From Pseudomonas serboccidentalis (GTDB lineage Bacteria; Pseudomonadota; Gammaproteobacteria; Pseudomonadales; Pseudomonadaceae): 64,000 nucleotides of DNA. Positions 18,374 through 28,216 of this stretch are shown one piece after another (positions within the stretch are counted from its first letter, which is position 1; each line of letters begins with the position of its first letter). The stretch lies in assembly GCF_028830055.1 (NCBI RefSeq), contig NZ_CP101655.1:5484154-5548153 (forward strand), in the 5' to 3' direction. A program made the translations under genes and the position numbers. The notes under the pieces were generated by a model. That model made no database searches and was not told where the DNA came from. It saw only the letters and a list, made by a program, of their open reading frames with translations.

Positions 18374-19144
18374 TTGCTGCAGAACATTCGTGTCGTCCTG
18401 GTCAATACCAGCCACCCCGGCAACATCGGCGGGGCCGCGCGCGCCATGAAAAACATGGGTCTGTCGCGGCTGGTGCTGGTCGAACCGCGGTTGTTCCCGC
18501 ATCACGAAGCCGATGCGCGTGCTTCCGGTGCCGGGGATATCCTTGAAAACGCTCAAGTCGTCGCCACCTTGGAAGACGCGCTGGTGGGCTGCAATCTGGT
18601 GCTGGGTACCAGCGCCCGTGACCGCCGCATTCCCTGGCCGCTGCTCGATCCGCGCGAATGCGGGAGCAAGGTGGTCGAGGAAGCCGGGCAGGGCGCGGAA
18701 ATCGCTTTGGTGTTCGGTCGTGAAGACTCCGGCCTGACCAATGAAGAGCTGCAGCGATGTCACTTTCACGTGCACATCCCCTCCGATCCTGAGTTCAGCT
18801 CGCTGAACCTCGGGGCGGCGGTGCAGGTGTTGAGCTATGAAGTGCGTATGGCCTGGCTGGCCGCTCAGGGGCAGCCGACCAAGATCGAGAAAGAAGAAGT
18901 GGCTTCGGTGAAAAGCGCCGAGCTCGCGACCATGGATGAGCTGGAGCGCTTTTATGAGCATCTGGAGCAGACGCTGGTGGCCATCGAGTTTCTCGATCCG
19001 GAAAAACCACGACACTTGATGGCGCGCCTGCGCCGGTTGTACGGACGCAGCTCGGTCAGCCGGGCGGAAATGAATATTTTGCGTGGCATCCTCACGGAAA
19101 CCCAAAAAGCGGCCCGTGGTGAGCTTCTTAAGCGGAAGGACTAA
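18374..19144 (+). CDS. trmJ: tRNA (cytidine/uridine-2'-O-)-methyltransferase TrmJ
   Basis: The 256-residue SPOUT methyltransferase modifies the ribose at position 32 of tRNAs. SPOUT motifs are present: VVLVNTSHPGNIGGAARAMK near the N-terminus, LVFGREDSGLTNEEL, and SSLNLGAAVQVLSYE. The best start is TTG at 18374, giving MLQNIRVV; there is no ATG that keeps the conserved N-terminus. It ends immediately before the cysE start, so the two are likely co-transcribed. Confidence 0.93.
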   Translation: MLQNIRVVLVNTSHPGNIGGAARAMKNMGLSRLVLVEPRLFPHHEADARASGAGDILENAQVVATLEDALVGCNLVLGTSARDRRIPWPLLDPRECGSKVVEEAGQGAEIALVFGREDSGLTNEELQRCHFHVHIPSDPEFSSLNLGAAVQVLSYEVRMAWLAAQGQPTKIEKEEVASVKSAELATMDELERFYEHLEQTLVAIEFLDPEKPRHLMARLRRLYGRSSVSRAEMNILRGILTETQKAARGELLKRKD

Positions 19145-19924
19145 ATGATGTTTGAGCGTTTGCGTGAAGATATCCAGAGCGTATTCCATCGAGACCCGGC
19201 GGCGCGTAACGCTTTTGAAGTCCTGACCTGCTACCCCGGCATGCATGCAATCTGGATTCATCGATTGGCCGGTATGCTGTGGCGCAACGAGCTGAAGTGG
19301 CTGGCGCGACTGGTGTCGAACTTCGGTCGCTGGTTGACCGGCATCGAGATTCATCCGGGCGCCAAGGTCGGTCGGCGCTTCTTCATCGATCACGGCATGG
19401 GCATCGTCATCGGTGAAACTGCCGAGATTGGCGATGACGTGACCATTTACCAGGGCGTGACCCTCGGTGGCACCAGTTGGAATAAAGGCAAACGTCATCC
19501 GACGCTGGGCGACGGCGTGGTCGTGGGGGCGGGCGCCAAGGTGCTTGGCCCGTTCACGGTGGGCGCCGGTGCCAAAGTCGGTTCCAATGCCGTGGTGACC
19601 AAAGAAGTACCGCCGGGCGCCACTGTTGTCGGTATTCCCGGGCGGATCATCGTCAAATCCGACGAAGAGCAGGACGCCAAGCGCAAAGCGATGGCCGAGA
19701 AGATCGGTTTCGATGCCTATGGTGTCAGCGAAGACATGCCGGACCCGGTGGCGCGCGCCATTGGTCAGTTGCTCGATCACCTGCAAGCGGTGGACGGGCG
19801 GCTGGAGGGGATGTGCGGCGCCCTGAAGGATCTGGGCAGTAATTACTGTGCCAAAGATCTGCCTGAGCTGCGCGAAGAAGACTTCGCCTGCGTCAAAGGC
19901 AAAGACGAATCCAAAGCTGGCTGA
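19145..19924 (+). CDS. cysE: Serine O-acetyltransferase CysE
   Basis: The 259-residue enzyme makes O-acetylserine, the carbon precursor of cysteine. Its C-terminal half is a left-handed beta helix of hexapeptide repeats, containing [27 protein letters not shown] and [13 protein letters not shown] with the catalytic His and Asp. It starts directly after the trmJ stop, and iscR and iscS, which consume cysteine, lie downstream; the link is functional as well as positional. Confidence 0.95.
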   Translation: MMFERLREDIQSVFHRDPAARNAFEVLTCYPGMHAIWIHRLAGMLWRNELKWLARLVSNFGRWLTGIEIHPGAKVGRRFFIDHGMGIVIGETAEIGDDVTIYQGVTLGGTSWNKGKRHPTLGDGVVVGAGAKVLGPFTVGAGAKVGSNAVVTKEVPPGATVVGIPGRIIVKSDEEQDAKRKAMAEKIGFDAYGVSEDMPDPVARAIGQLLDHLQAVDGRLEGMCGALKDLGSNYCAKDLPELREEDFACVKGKDESKAG

Positions 19925-19931
19925 TGCGTCT

Positions 19932-20017
19932 CTGTAGGCGCTGCCGAAGGCTGCGATCTTTTGATTTTGCTCTTCTATAAGATCAAAAGATCGCAGCCTG
20001 CGGCAGCTACTACACAG
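19932..20017. repeat. REP-type inverted pair (CTGCCGAAGGCTGCGATC type)
   Basis: CTGTAGGCGCTGCCGAAGGC and an inverted copy flank a short AT-rich centre (TTTTGATTTTGC and its counterpart). It lies between cysE and the iscR promoter. Confidence 0.88.
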
Positions 20018-20108
20018 GCAGGCGGCAACCAGCGTGCCATTAGGCCGCAGACCCTGCTATCATTCGCGCGCTCTTTTGCGGGTAAACCCGACTAAAGCAC
20101 TAGGTCTT

Positions 20109-20141
20109 ATAGTTGACTTAAATGCTCGGGAATTGCATACT
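20109..20141 (+). promoter_or_regulatory. iscR promoter with overlapping IscR type-1 site
   Basis: TTGACT (20113-20118) with CATACT 17 bases on (20136-20141) forms a likely sigma-70 promoter. The 25 bases from 20109 to 20133 match the E. coli IscR type-1 consensus (ATASYYGACTRWWWYAGTC and following) at 21 positions. A partial second copy begins near 20088 (CCCGACTAAAG). Holo-IscR would cover the -35 box, giving negative autoregulation as in E. coli. Confidence 0.75.
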
Positions 20142-20172
20142 TCGCCCATTCCGAACTCCGTGGTAATTGTCC

Positions 20173-20664
20173 ATGCGACTGACTACAAAAGGCCGATACG
20201 CCGTGACCGCCATGCTTGATCTGGCGTTGCACGCGCAGCACGGGCCGGTGTCCCTGGCCGATATCTCCGAGCGCCAAGGCATCTCCCTGTCCTATCTCGA
20301 ACAGCTTTTCGCCAAGCTGCGCCGCAGTAACCTGGTTTCCAGTGTTCGCGGTCCAGGTGGTGGTTACCAGCTGTCGCGCGACATGCAGGGTATCCAGGTG
20401 GCTCAGGTGATCGATGCGGTCAACGAATCGGTCGATGCCACCAAGTGCCAGGGCCAGGGCGATTGCCATTCCGGCGACACCTGCCTGACCCATCACCTGT
20501 GGTGCGACCTGAGCCTGCAGATTCACGAATTTCTCAGCGGTATCAGCTTGGCCGACCTCGTAACTCGCCGTGAGGTGCAGGAAGTGGCCCAGCGTCAGGA
20601 TCAGCGTCGTTGCAATGGCAAGGCGCCGCGCCTGGACAAGATTGAAGCGTCCGCCGTCGAATGA
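20173..20664 (+). CDS. iscR: Fe-S cluster regulator IscR
   Basis: The 163-residue Rrf2-family regulator starts [18 protein letters not shown] with a winged helix, and has the three cluster-binding cysteines in [13 protein letters not shown], followed by HHLW. It senses [2Fe-2S] status and represses the isc operon when clusters are plentiful. A TTG two codons earlier is in frame, but the ATG matches the family N-terminus. It heads iscR-iscS-iscU-iscA-hscB-hscA-fdx-iscX. Confidence 0.96.
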   Translation: MRLTTKGRYAVTAMLDLALHAQHGPVSLADISERQGISLSYLEQLFAKLRRSNLVSSVRGPGGGYQLSRDMQGIQVAQVIDAVNESVDATKCQGQGDCHSGDTCLTHHLWCDLSLQIHEFLSGISLADLVTRREVQEVAQRQDQRRCNGKAPRLDKIEASAVE

Positions 20665-20714
20665 CAGCCAAAGAGCTAGCGGCACGCCAGCCAGCCTGAT
20701 TTAGGAGATAGTCC

Positions 20715-21929
20715 ATGAAATTGCCGATTTACCTTGATTACTCTGCGACCACCCCGGTCGATCCGCGCGTTGCGCAAAAAATGAGTGAATGCCTGCTGGT
20801 CGACGGAAACTTCGGTAACCCGGCGTCCCGTTCCCACGTGTTCGGCTGGAAAGCTGAAGAGTCCGTCGAAAACGCCCGTCGTCAGGTGGCCGATCTGGTC
20901 AATGCCGACCCGCGTGAAATCGTCTGGACGTCCGGCGCCACCGAATCCGACAACCTGGCTATCAAGGGTGCGGCACATTTCTATGGCTCCAAGGGCAAGC
21001 ACCTGATCACCAGCAAGATCGAACACAAGGCCGTCCTCGACACCATGCGCCAACTGGAGCGTGAAGGTTTCGAAGTGACCTACCTTGAGCCGACTGAAGA
21101 CGGTCTGATCACCCCTGCGATGATCGAAGCGGCGCTGCGTGAAGACACCATCCTGGTGTCGGTCATGCACGTGAACAACGAAATCGGCACCATCAACGAC
21201 ATCGCTGCCATCGGCGAACTGACCCGCTCCAAGGGCGTCCTGCTGCATGTTGACGCGGCTCAGTCCACCGGCAAGGTCGAGATCGACCTGCAGAAGCTGA
21301 AAGTCGACATGATGTCGTTCTCTGCCCACAAAACCTACGGCCCTAAAGGCATTGGCGCGCTGTACGTCAGCCGCAAGCCACGTGTACGCATCGAAGCGAC
21401 CATGCACGGTGGCGGTCACGAGCGTGGCATGCGTTCCGGCACCCTGGCGACTCACCAGATCGTCGGCATGGGCGAGGCGTTCCGTGTAGCCAAGGAAGAC
21501 ATGGCTGCCGAAAACGTGCGCATCAAAGCCCTGAGCGACCGTTTCTTCAAGCAGGTCGAGCACCTGGAAGAGCTGTACGTCAACGGCAGCCTGACTGCCC
21601 GCGTTCCGCACAACCTGAACCTGAGCTTCAACTATGTTGAAGGCGAGTCGCTGATCATGGCCCTCAAGGATCTGGCGGTATCGTCCGGTTCGGCCTGCAC
21701 CTCGGCATCCCTTGAGCCTTCGTACGTGCTGCGCGCCCTGGGCCGCAACGACGAACTGGCACACAGCTCGATCCGTTTCACCTTCGGCCGTTTCACCACC
21801 GAAGAAGAAATCGACTATGCCGCGCAGAAAGTCTGCGAGGCCGTTACCAAGCTGCGCGCTCTGTCGCCGCTGTGGGACATGTACAAAGACGGTGTCGACA
21901 TTTCGAAAATCGAGTGGGCGGCACACTGA
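20715..21929 (+). CDS. iscS: Cysteine desulfurase IscS
   Basis: The 404-residue PLP enzyme releases sulfur from cysteine for Fe-S clusters and thionucleosides. The PLP lysine is in [14 protein letters not shown], and the catalytic cysteine is in the mobile loop [19 protein letters not shown]. Full length and both sites intact. It lies 50 bases after iscR with TTAGGAGAT as ribosome-binding site. Confidence 0.97.
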   Translation: MKLPIYLDYSATTPVDPRVAQKMSECLLVDGNFGNPASRSHVFGWKAEESVENARRQVADLVNADPREIVWTSGATESDNLAIKGAAHFYGSKGKHLITSKIEHKAVLDTMRQLEREGFEVTYLEPTEDGLITPAMIEAALREDTILVSVMHVNNEIGTINDIAAIGELTRSKGVLLHVDAAQSTGKVEIDLQKLKVDMMSFSAHKTYGPKGIGALYVSRKPRVRIEATMHGGGHERGMRSGTLATHQIVGMGEAFRVAKEDMAAENVRIKALSDRFFKQVEHLEELYVNGSLTARVPHNLNLSFNYVEGESLIMALKDLAVSSGSACTSASLEPSYVLRALGRNDELAHSSIRFTFGRFTTEEEIDYAAQKVCEAVTKLRALSPLWDMYKDGVDISKIEWAAH

Positions 21930-22012
21930 TTTCAAGTCGCCGCGAACCGGCCCTGCGACCCAAGGTTGCAGGGCTTAAAGAGCGACTCTCTGATGAGTGA
22001 GGATTAAGCACC

Positions 22013-22399
22013 ATGGCTTACAGCGAAAAGGTCATCGACCACTACGAAAACCCGCGCAACGTCGGCAAGATGAACGCGGAAGACCCGGATGTCGGCACCG
22101 GCATGGTCGGCGCTCCGGCGTGCGGCGACGTGATGCGTCTGCAGATCAAGGTCAACGACCAGGGCGTTATCGAAGACGCCAAGTTCAAAACCTATGGCTG
22201 CGGTTCGGCAATCGCTTCCAGCTCCCTCGCCACCGAGTGGATGAAGGGCAAGACCCTGGACGAGGCCGAGACCATCAAGAACACTCAGCTGGCCGAAGAA
22301 CTGGCCCTGCCGCCAGTGAAAATCCACTGCTCGGTACTCGCTGAAGACGCCATCAAGGCGGCCGTTCGCGACTACAAGCAGAAGAAAGGCTTGATCTAA
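22013..22399 (+). CDS. iscU: Fe-S scaffold protein IscU
   Basis: The 128-residue scaffold on which clusters are built. The three cysteine ligands are in [18 protein letters not shown] and [11 protein letters not shown], and the LPPVK motif recognised by HscA precedes the last cysteine. Standard length and position between iscS and iscA. Confidence 0.97.
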   Translation: MAYSEKVIDHYENPRNVGKMNAEDPDVGTGMVGAPACGDVMRLQIKVNDQGVIEDAKFKTYGCGSAIASSSLATEWMKGKTLDEAETIKNTQLAEELALPPVKIHCSVLAEDAIKAAVRDYKQKKGLI

Positions 22400-22427
22400 G
22401 CATTGCGCGACGAGTAAGGAGTCAACG

Positions 22428-22751
22428 ATGGCTATCAGCATGACAGAAGCGGCTGCTCGACACGTGCGACGCTCCCTCGACGGGCGCGGCAAAGGTGAAG
22501 GGATTCGTCTGGGTGTTCGCACCACAGGCTGTTCCGGCCTTGCCTACGTGCTGGAGTTTGTCGACGAGGTGGTTGCAGAGGATCAGGTGTTCGAAAGTCA
22601 CGGCGAGAAAGTGATCATCGACCCGAAAAGCCTGGCCTACCTGGACGGCACCGAACTCGATTTCGTCAAGGAAGGGTTGAACGAAGGCTTCAAGTTCAAC
22701 AATCCCAACGTACGCGGTGAATGTGGCTGCGGCGAAAGCTTCAACATCTGA
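22428..22751 (+). CDS. iscA: Fe-S carrier protein IscA
   Basis: The 107-residue A-type carrier has the three conserved cysteines in [13 protein letters not shown] and the C-terminal ECGCGESF. It transfers clusters to target proteins. AAGGAG lies about 8 bases before the ATG. Confidence 0.96.
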   Translation: MAISMTEAAARHVRRSLDGRGKGEGIRLGVRTTGCSGLAYVLEFVDEVVAEDQVFESHGEKVIIDPKSLAYLDGTELDFVKEGLNEGFKFNNPNVRGECGCGESFNI

Positions 22752-22759
22752 GGCTTGTC

Positions 22760-23281
22760 GTGGGTATTCCTTGTCATTTCGCTTTATTCGAGCTGCAACC
22801 GAGCTTCCGTCTGGATCTCGAGCAGTTGGCCACGCGCTACCGTGAGTTGGCGCGCGGTGTTCATCCTGACCGCTTTGCCGACGCTTCCGAGCGTGAGCAG
22901 CGGGCGGCACTCGAGCAGTCTGCACGGCTCAATGATGCCTACCAGACGCTCAAGAGCCCGGCCCAGCGTGCGCGCTACCTGCTGACCATCAGCGGGCATG
23001 AAGTGCCGATGGAAGTCACGGTCCATGATCCCGAGTTTCTTCTGCAGCAGATGCAATGGCGCGAAGAGCTCGAAGACCTCCAGGACAGCGCCGATCTCGA
23101 CGGTGTTGCGGTGTTCAAGCGTCGCTTGAAAGTCGCTCAGGAACAATTGAACGAAAGCTTCGCAGCCTGTTGGGATGATGCGGCGCAACGCGAACAGGCC
23201 GAACGCCTGATGCGGCGCATGCAGTTCCTCGACAAGCTCACCTACGAAGTGCGCCAGTTAGAAGAGCGCCTCGACGATTAA
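22760..23281 (+). CDS. hscB: Co-chaperone HscB
   Basis: The 173-residue J-domain protein has the HPD motif in [14 protein letters not shown] and a C-terminal three-helix bundle that binds IscU. It stimulates the HscA ATPase and delivers IscU. The GTG at 22760 gives [16 protein letters not shown], matching the family; the longer frame upstream overlaps iscA and is not expected to be used. Confidence 0.94.
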   Translation: MGIPCHFALFELQPSFRLDLEQLATRYRELARGVHPDRFADASEREQRAALEQSARLNDAYQTLKSPAQRARYLLTISGHEVPMEVTVHDPEFLLQQMQWREELEDLQDSADLDGVAVFKRRLKVAQEQLNESFAACWDDAAQREQAERLMRRMQFLDKLTYEVRQLEERLDD

Positions 23282-23332
23282 CCCAGTGCCGCTCCGGTCG
23301 CACGCCTGATATACAGATAAGTCCTGATCACG

Positions 23333-25198
23333 ATGGCCCTACTGCAGATCGCCGAACCCGGCCAAAGTCCTCAACCGCACCAGCGTCGTCTGGCTGTGGG
23401 GATCGACTTGGGCACTACCAATTCGCTGGTCGCTGCGTTGCGCAGTGGTCTTTCCGAGCCACTGGCCGACGCTGACGGGCAGGTCATTCTGCCGTCCGCC
23501 GTGCGTTATCACGCCGATCGCGTCGAGGTTGGCGAGTCGGCCAAGCTGGCCGCGTCTTCCGATCCCTTGAACACTGTGCTGTCGGTCAAGCGCCTGATGG
23601 GGCGTGGTCTGTCCGACGTCAAGCAATTGGGCGATCAACTGCCGTACCGCTTTGTCGGCGGCGAATCGCACATGCCGTTCATCGACACCGTGCAAGGGCC
23701 GAAAAGCCCGGTCGAAGTCTCCGCCGATATCCTCAAGGTGCTGCGTCAGCGTGCTGAAGCCACCTTGGGCGGTGAATTGGTTGGCGCGGTGATCACCGTG
23801 CCGGCGTATTTCGACGATGCTCAGCGCCAGGCCACCAAAGACGCGGCAAAACTCGCCGGTCTGAACGTGCTGCGTCTGCTCAACGAGCCGACCGCTGCCG
23901 CCGTGGCTTATGGTCTGGATCAACATGCCGAAGGCCTGGTGGCCATTTATGACCTGGGCGGCGGTACCTTCGATATTTCGATTCTGCGTCTGACTGGCGG
24001 TGTTTTCGAGGTGCTGGCCACTGGTGGCGATAGCGCACTGGGCGGCGACGACTTCGATCACGCGATTGCCGGCTGGATCATCGAGAGCGCCGATCTGTCC
24101 GCCGACCTCGATCCGGGCGCACAACGCAATCTGCTGCAAACCGCGTGCGCGGCCAAAGAAGCCCTGTCCGATGCGGCCAGCGTTGAAGTCGCCTACGGTG
24201 ACTGGAAAGCGCAGTTGACCCGCGAAGCCTTCGATGCGCTGATCGAGCCGATGGTTGCGCGCAGCCTGAAAGCCTGCCGCCGTGCCGTGCGTGATTCCGG
24301 TATCGAGTTGGAAGACGTGCACGCCGTGGTCATGGTCGGTGGTTCGACCCGTGTGCCGCGTGTTCGCGAAGCCGTTGCCGAAGCCTTTGGTCGTCAGCCT
24401 TTGACTGAAATCGACCCGGATCAAGTGGTGGCCATCGGGGCCGCGATCCAGGCGGATACGCTGGCTGGCAACAAGCGCGATGGCGGCGAACTGCTGCTGC
24501 TCGACGTGATTCCGCTGTCCCTGGGGCTGGAAACCATGGGCGGGCTGATGGAAAAGGTGATTCCGCGCAACACCACCATCCCGGTTGCCCGCGCTCAGGA
24601 CTTCACCACGTATAAAGACGGCCAGTCGGCCATGGCGATCCACGTGTTGCAGGGCGAGCGCGAGCTGATCAGCGACTGCCGCTCTCTGGCGCGCTTCGAG
24701 CTGCGCGGCATCCCGGCAATGGTGGCTGGCGCGGCGAAGATTCGCGTGACCTTCCAGGTCGATGCCGACGGTCTGCTCAGCGTGTCTGCCCGTGAACTGG
24801 GGTCGGGCGTTGAAGCGAGCATTCAGGTCAAGCCGTCCTACGGCCTGACCGACGGCGAAATCGCCAAAATGCTGAAAGATTCGTTCCAGCACGCCAACGA
24901 CGACAAGGTCGCCCGTGTTCTGCGTGAACAGCAAGTCGATGCCCAGCGCCTGATCGAAGCGGTGCAGGGCGCTCTGGAGGCCGATGGCGAGCGCTTGCTC
25001 GATGCCGAAGAGCGCATGGTCATCGACCTGCAAGTGCAGGAACTCACCGAACTGATGAAAGGTACCGATGGTTACGCCATCGAGCAGCAGACCAAGCGTC
25101 TGTCGCAAGTGACCGATGCTTTTGCTGCCCGCCGCATGGACCTGACGGTGAAAGCCGCTCTGTCGGGGCGCAACCTGAATGAAATCGAGGATATCTGA
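23333..25198 (+). CDS. hscA: Hsp70-type chaperone HscA
   Basis: The 621-residue chaperone has Hsp70 signatures [26 protein letters not shown] and [15 protein letters not shown], then a peptide-binding domain. It works with HscB to release clusters from IscU. The stop TGA overlaps the ATG of fdx. Confidence 0.96.
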   Translation: MALLQIAEPGQSPQPHQRRLAVGIDLGTTNSLVAALRSGLSEPLADADGQVILPSAVRYHADRVEVGESAKLAASSDPLNTVLSVKRLMGRGLSDVKQLGDQLPYRFVGGESHMPFIDTVQGPKSPVEVSADILKVLRQRAEATLGGELVGAVITVPAYFDDAQRQATKDAAKLAGLNVLRLLNEPTAAAVAYGLDQHAEGLVAIYDLGGGTFDISILRLTGGVFEVLATGGDSALGGDDFDHAIAGWIIESADLSADLDPGAQRNLLQTACAAKEALSDAASVEVAYGDWKAQLTREAFDALIEPMVARSLKACRRAVRDSGIELEDVHAVVMVGGSTRVPRVREAVAEAFGRQPLTEIDPDQVVAIGAAIQADTLAGNKRDGGELLLLDVIPLSLGLETMGGLMEKVIPRNTTIPVARAQDFTTYKDGQSAMAIHVLQGERELISDCRSLARFELRGIPAMVAGAAKIRVTFQVDADGLLSVSARELGSGVEASIQVKPSYGLTDGEIAKMLKDSFQHANDDKVARVLREQQVDAQRLIEAVQGALEADGERLLDAEERMVIDLQVQELTELMKGTDGYAIEQQTKRLSQVTDAFAARRMDLTVKAALSGRNLNEIEDI

Positions 25199-25539
25199 TG
25201 CCGCAGGTCATTTTTCTGCCCCACGAGAAGTTCTGCCCTGAAGGCATGGTTGTAGAGGCTGAGCCGGGCATTTCGATTCTCGAACTGGCTCATGAGCACC
25301 ATATCGAGATGGAAAGTGCCTGTGGTGGCGTTTGCGCCTGCACCACGTGCCACTGCATCATCCGCGAGGGTTTCGACTCGCTGGAAGAGGCTGACGAGCT
25401 GGAAGAAGACTTCCTCGATCGTGCCTGGGGCCTGGAAGCGCAATCGCGCCTGGCCTGTCAGGCTATCGTCGGTGAGGAAGACATCACCGTCGAGATTCCG
25501 AAATATTCGCTTAACCATGCGGCCGAAGCGCCGCACTGA
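25198..25539 (+). CDS. fdx: [2Fe-2S] ferredoxin
   Basis: The 113-residue adrenodoxin-type ferredoxin has its cluster cysteines in CGGVCACTTCHCI and LACQAIVG. It supplies electrons for Fe-S assembly on IscU. Its start codon overlaps the hscA stop. Confidence 0.95.
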   Translation: MPQVIFLPHEKFCPEGMVVEAEPGISILELAHEHHIEMESACGGVCACTTCHCIIREGFDSLEEADELEEDFLDRAWGLEAQSRLACQAIVGEEDITVEIPKYSLNHAAEAPH

Positions 25540-25553
25540 CTGGTAAGACTGTC

Positions 25554-25754
25554 ATGAGCTACGGTTGGAATGATGTTCAACGCATTGCAGAAGAATTGGC
25601 CGAAGCCAAGCCGGATGTAGATCCGCTTTCTGTCAATTTCGTCGACCTGCAGCGATGGATCATGGAACTGCCTGACTTCGACAACACCTCCGGCCGTGTC
25701 GGCGAGAAGGTGTTGGAAGCGGTTCAGGCGCTCTGGATCGAAGAAGTCGACTGA
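25554..25754 (+). CDS. iscX: Fe-S assembly protein IscX
   Basis: The 66-residue acidic protein (YGWNDVQRIAEELAEAKPDV, then LPDF) binds IscS and adjusts the rate of cluster assembly. It is the last gene of the operon, 14 bases after fdx and followed by a terminator. Confidence 0.95.
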   Translation: MSYGWNDVQRIAEELAEAKPDVDPLSVNFVDLQRWIMELPDFDNTSGRVGEKVLEAVQALWIEEVD

Positions 25755-25767
25755 TCGTCCTCGCAGG

Positions 25768-25797
25768 TTAGGCAATACCCAAGAACCCGCGTATAAT
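25768..25797 (+). promoter_or_regulatory. Probable ndk promoter embedded in the isc terminator
   Basis: TTAGGC (25768-25773) and TATAAT (25792-25797) are 18 bases apart, 46 bases before the ndk start. The -10 box is the loop of the isc terminator hairpin. Confidence 0.55.
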
Positions 25798-25814
25798 TCG
25801 CGGGTTTAATTTTT
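25784..25814 (+). terminator. isc operon terminator
   Basis: AACCCGCG pairs with CGCGGGTT around the loop TATAATT, followed by TAATTTTT. The loop sequence is also a perfect -10 box (see the ndk promoter entry). Confidence 0.85.
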
Positions 25815-25842
25815 CGCAAATTACTGTTTCTGGAGTTACACC

Positions 25843-26268
25843 ATGGCTGTTCAACGTACTTTCTCCATCATCAAGCCTGACGCCGTTGCTAAAGGCGCTG
25901 CCGGCGAAATCGTTACCCGTTTCGAAAAGGCTGGTCTGAAAGTTGTTGCTTCGAAAATGAAGCAGCTGTCCAAAGCCGAAGCTGAAGGCTTCTACGCTGA
26001 GCACAAAGAGCGTGGTTTCTTCGGTGACCTGGTTGCTTTCATGATCTCCGGTCCAGTGGTTGTTCAGGTTCTGGAAGGCGAAAACGCTATCGCTCGCAAC
26101 CGTGAGCTGATGGGCGCTACCAACCCTAAAGAAGCTGCTGCCGGCACCATCCGTGCTGACTTCGCTGAGTCGATCGACGCCAACGCCGTTCACGGTTCGG
26201 ACTCCGAAGCCGCTGCTGCTCGCGAAATCTCGTACTTCTTCGCAGCTACTGAAGTAACCACTCGCTAA
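25843..26268 (+). CDS. ndk: Nucleoside diphosphate kinase
   Basis: The 141-residue kinase transfers phosphate between nucleoside tri- and diphosphates. The active-site His is in [16 protein letters not shown], and the N-terminus ([18 protein letters not shown]) is typical. Codon use is strongly biased, as in highly expressed genes. TGGAGT precedes the ATG. rlmN follows after 28 bases. Confidence 0.97.
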   Translation: MAVQRTFSIIKPDAVAKGAAGEIVTRFEKAGLKVVASKMKQLSKAEAEGFYAEHKERGFFGDLVAFMISGPVVVQVLEGENAIARNRELMGATNPKEAAAGTIRADFAESIDANAVHGSDSEAAAAREISYFFAATEVTTR

Positions 26269-26296
26269 GCATTGGCTTAAGAGTGAAGGTGAATCC

Positions 26297-27445
26297 ATGA
26301 CTACATCGACTGTTAAAACCAACCTGCTGGGGCTGACCCAGCCGGAAATGGAAAAATTCTTCGACTCAATCGGGGAGAAGCGTTTCCGTGCCGGTCAGGT
26401 AATGAAATGGATTCACCACTTTGGCGTCGATGATTTCGACGCCATGACGAACGTCAGCAAGGCCTTGCGCGACAAGCTCAAGGCTATTGCCGAGGTTCGT
26501 GGTCCCGAAGTGGTCAGCGAGGACATTTCCAGCGACGGCACCCGTAAGTGGGTGGTGCGCGTGGCGTCCGGCAGCTGTGTCGAGACCGTGTACATTCCCC
26601 AGGGCAAACGCGGCACGCTGTGCGTTTCGTCCCAGGCAGGCTGTGCCCTGGACTGCAGTTTCTGCTCCACCGGCAAGCAAGGCTTCAACAGCAACCTCAC
26701 CGCCGCCGAAGTCATCGGGCAGGTGTGGATTGCCAACAAATCTTTCGGCAGCGTCCCGGCCACTATCGACCGCGCCATCACCAACGTGGTGATGATGGGC
26801 ATGGGCGAGCCGTTGCTGAACTTCGACAACGTCGTGGCCGCCATGCATCTGATGATGGATGACCTGGGCTACGGGATCTCCAAGCGCCGCGTGACCCTGT
26901 CCACGTCGGGTGTGGTGCCGATGATCGATGAGCTGGCCAAGCACATTGATGTCTCCCTGGCGTTGTCCCTGCACGCACCGAATGACGCATTGCGTAACCA
27001 ATTGGTGCCGATCAACAAGAAATATCCGCTTAAGATGCTGCTCGAGTCGTGCCAGCGCTACATGTCCGCCCTTGGCGAGAAACGTGTGCTGACCATCGAG
27101 TACACCTTGCTCAAGGACGTCAACGACAAGCTTGAGCACGCGGTGGAAATGATCGAACTGCTGAAAGACATTCCGTGCAAGATCAACCTGATTCCGTTCA
27201 ACCCGTTCCCGCACTCCGGGTACGAGCGGCCGAGCAACAACGCCATTCGTCGGTTCCAGGATCAGTTGCATCAAGCCGGTTTCAACGTCACTGTTCGCAC
27301 CACCCGTGGTGAAGACATCGACGCCGCGTGTGGTCAATTGGTAGGGCAGGTGCTGGATCGCACCCGTCGCAGCGAACGTTACATCGCCGTGCGCGAGTTG
27401 AGCGCCGACAGCGATCTGGCACAGAACGCCGCGAACACTAACTAA
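26297..27445 (+). CDS. rlmN: 23S rRNA (adenine-2503-C2) / tRNA methyltransferase RlmN
   Basis: The 382-residue radical-SAM enzyme methylates A2503 of 23S rRNA and A37 of some tRNAs. The CxxxCxxC cluster motif is [11 protein letters not shown], and the catalytic Cys near the C-terminus is in DIDAACGQL. Full length. It is followed at 12 bases by pilF, forming an operon that continues to der. Confidence 0.96.
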   Translation: MTTSTVKTNLLGLTQPEMEKFFDSIGEKRFRAGQVMKWIHHFGVDDFDAMTNVSKALRDKLKAIAEVRGPEVVSEDISSDGTRKWVVRVASGSCVETVYIPQGKRGTLCVSSQAGCALDCSFCSTGKQGFNSNLTAAEVIGQVWIANKSFGSVPATIDRAITNVVMMGMGEPLLNFDNVVAAMHLMMDDLGYGISKRRVTLSTSGVVPMIDELAKHIDVSLALSLHAPNDALRNQLVPINKKYPLKMLLESCQRYMSALGEKRVLTIEYTLLKDVNDKLEHAVEMIELLKDIPCKINLIPFNPFPHSGYERPSNNAIRRFQDQLHQAGFNVTVRTTRGEDIDAACGQLVGQVLDRTRRSERYIAVRELSADSDLAQNAANTN

Positions 27446-27457
27446 GAGAGGATCTCT

Positions 27458-28216
27458 ATGTCCCTGCGCTTTGCGCTGCTGTTGCTGATGGCCAGCCTGT
27501 GTGCTGGTTGTGTCCTGTCGGGTGACTACAACCCGATGAAGACCAGCAAGGGCCGCGATGAAGCGCGGGCTGCCTACGTGCAGTTGGGACTGGGATACCT
27601 GCAGCAAGGGATGACCGAGCGGGCCAAGGTGCCGCTGAAAAAGGCCCTGGAACTGGACGGTTCCGATCCTGATGCCAACGCCGCCCTCGGGTTGGTGTTC
27701 CAGGCCGAAATGGAACCGAAGCTGGCCGACGAACACTTTCGCAAAGCCTTGTCCTCCCGCCCCACCGATGCCCGTATCCTCAACAATTACGGCAGTTTTC
27801 TCTACGAAGAACAGCGTTACAAGGAAGCCTACGAGCGTTTTGAACAGGCAGCCGCCGATACCCTGTATCCTGAGCGTTCGCGGGTGTTCGAGAACCTCGG
27901 CATGACCGCGGCAAAGCTCGGGCAGCGGGAGCTGGCGCAGCAGCAACTGGAAAAAGCCCTGCGGCTGAACCGTCAACAACCGCGTGCCTTGCTGGAAATG
28001 GCTGAGTTGTCCTTCGAAGACAGGCATTATGTGCCCGCGCGTGACTATTACGACCGTTTCAGCCTGCTAACCGAGCAAAATGCACGTAGTCTATTGCTCG
28101 GCGTTCGGCTGGCAAAAGTGTTTGAAGATCGCGACAAGGCCGCCAGTTACGGCCTGCAATTAAAACGACTCTATCCCGGTACGCCGGAATATCAGCAATA
28201 CCTGTCGGAGCAATGA
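27458..28216 (+). CDS. pilF: Type IV pilus lipoprotein PilF (PilW family)
   Basis: The 252-residue lipoprotein has a signal peptide and lipobox LCAGC, then six tetratricopeptide repeats (for example YVQLGLGYLQQGMTERAKVPL). PilF guides assembly of the PilQ secretin in the outer membrane. Its stop overlaps the rodZ start (ATGA). Confidence 0.92.
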   Translation: MSLRFALLLLMASLCAGCVLSGDYNPMKTSKGRDEARAAYVQLGLGYLQQGMTERAKVPLKKALELDGSDPDANAALGLVFQAEMEPKLADEHFRKALSSRPTDARILNNYGSFLYEEQRYKEAYERFEQAAADTLYPERSRVFENLGMTAAKLGQRELAQQQLEKALRLNRQQPRALLEMAELSFEDRHYVPARDYYDRFSLLTEQNARSLLLGVRLAKVFEDRDKAASYGLQLKRLYPGTPEYQQYLSEQ

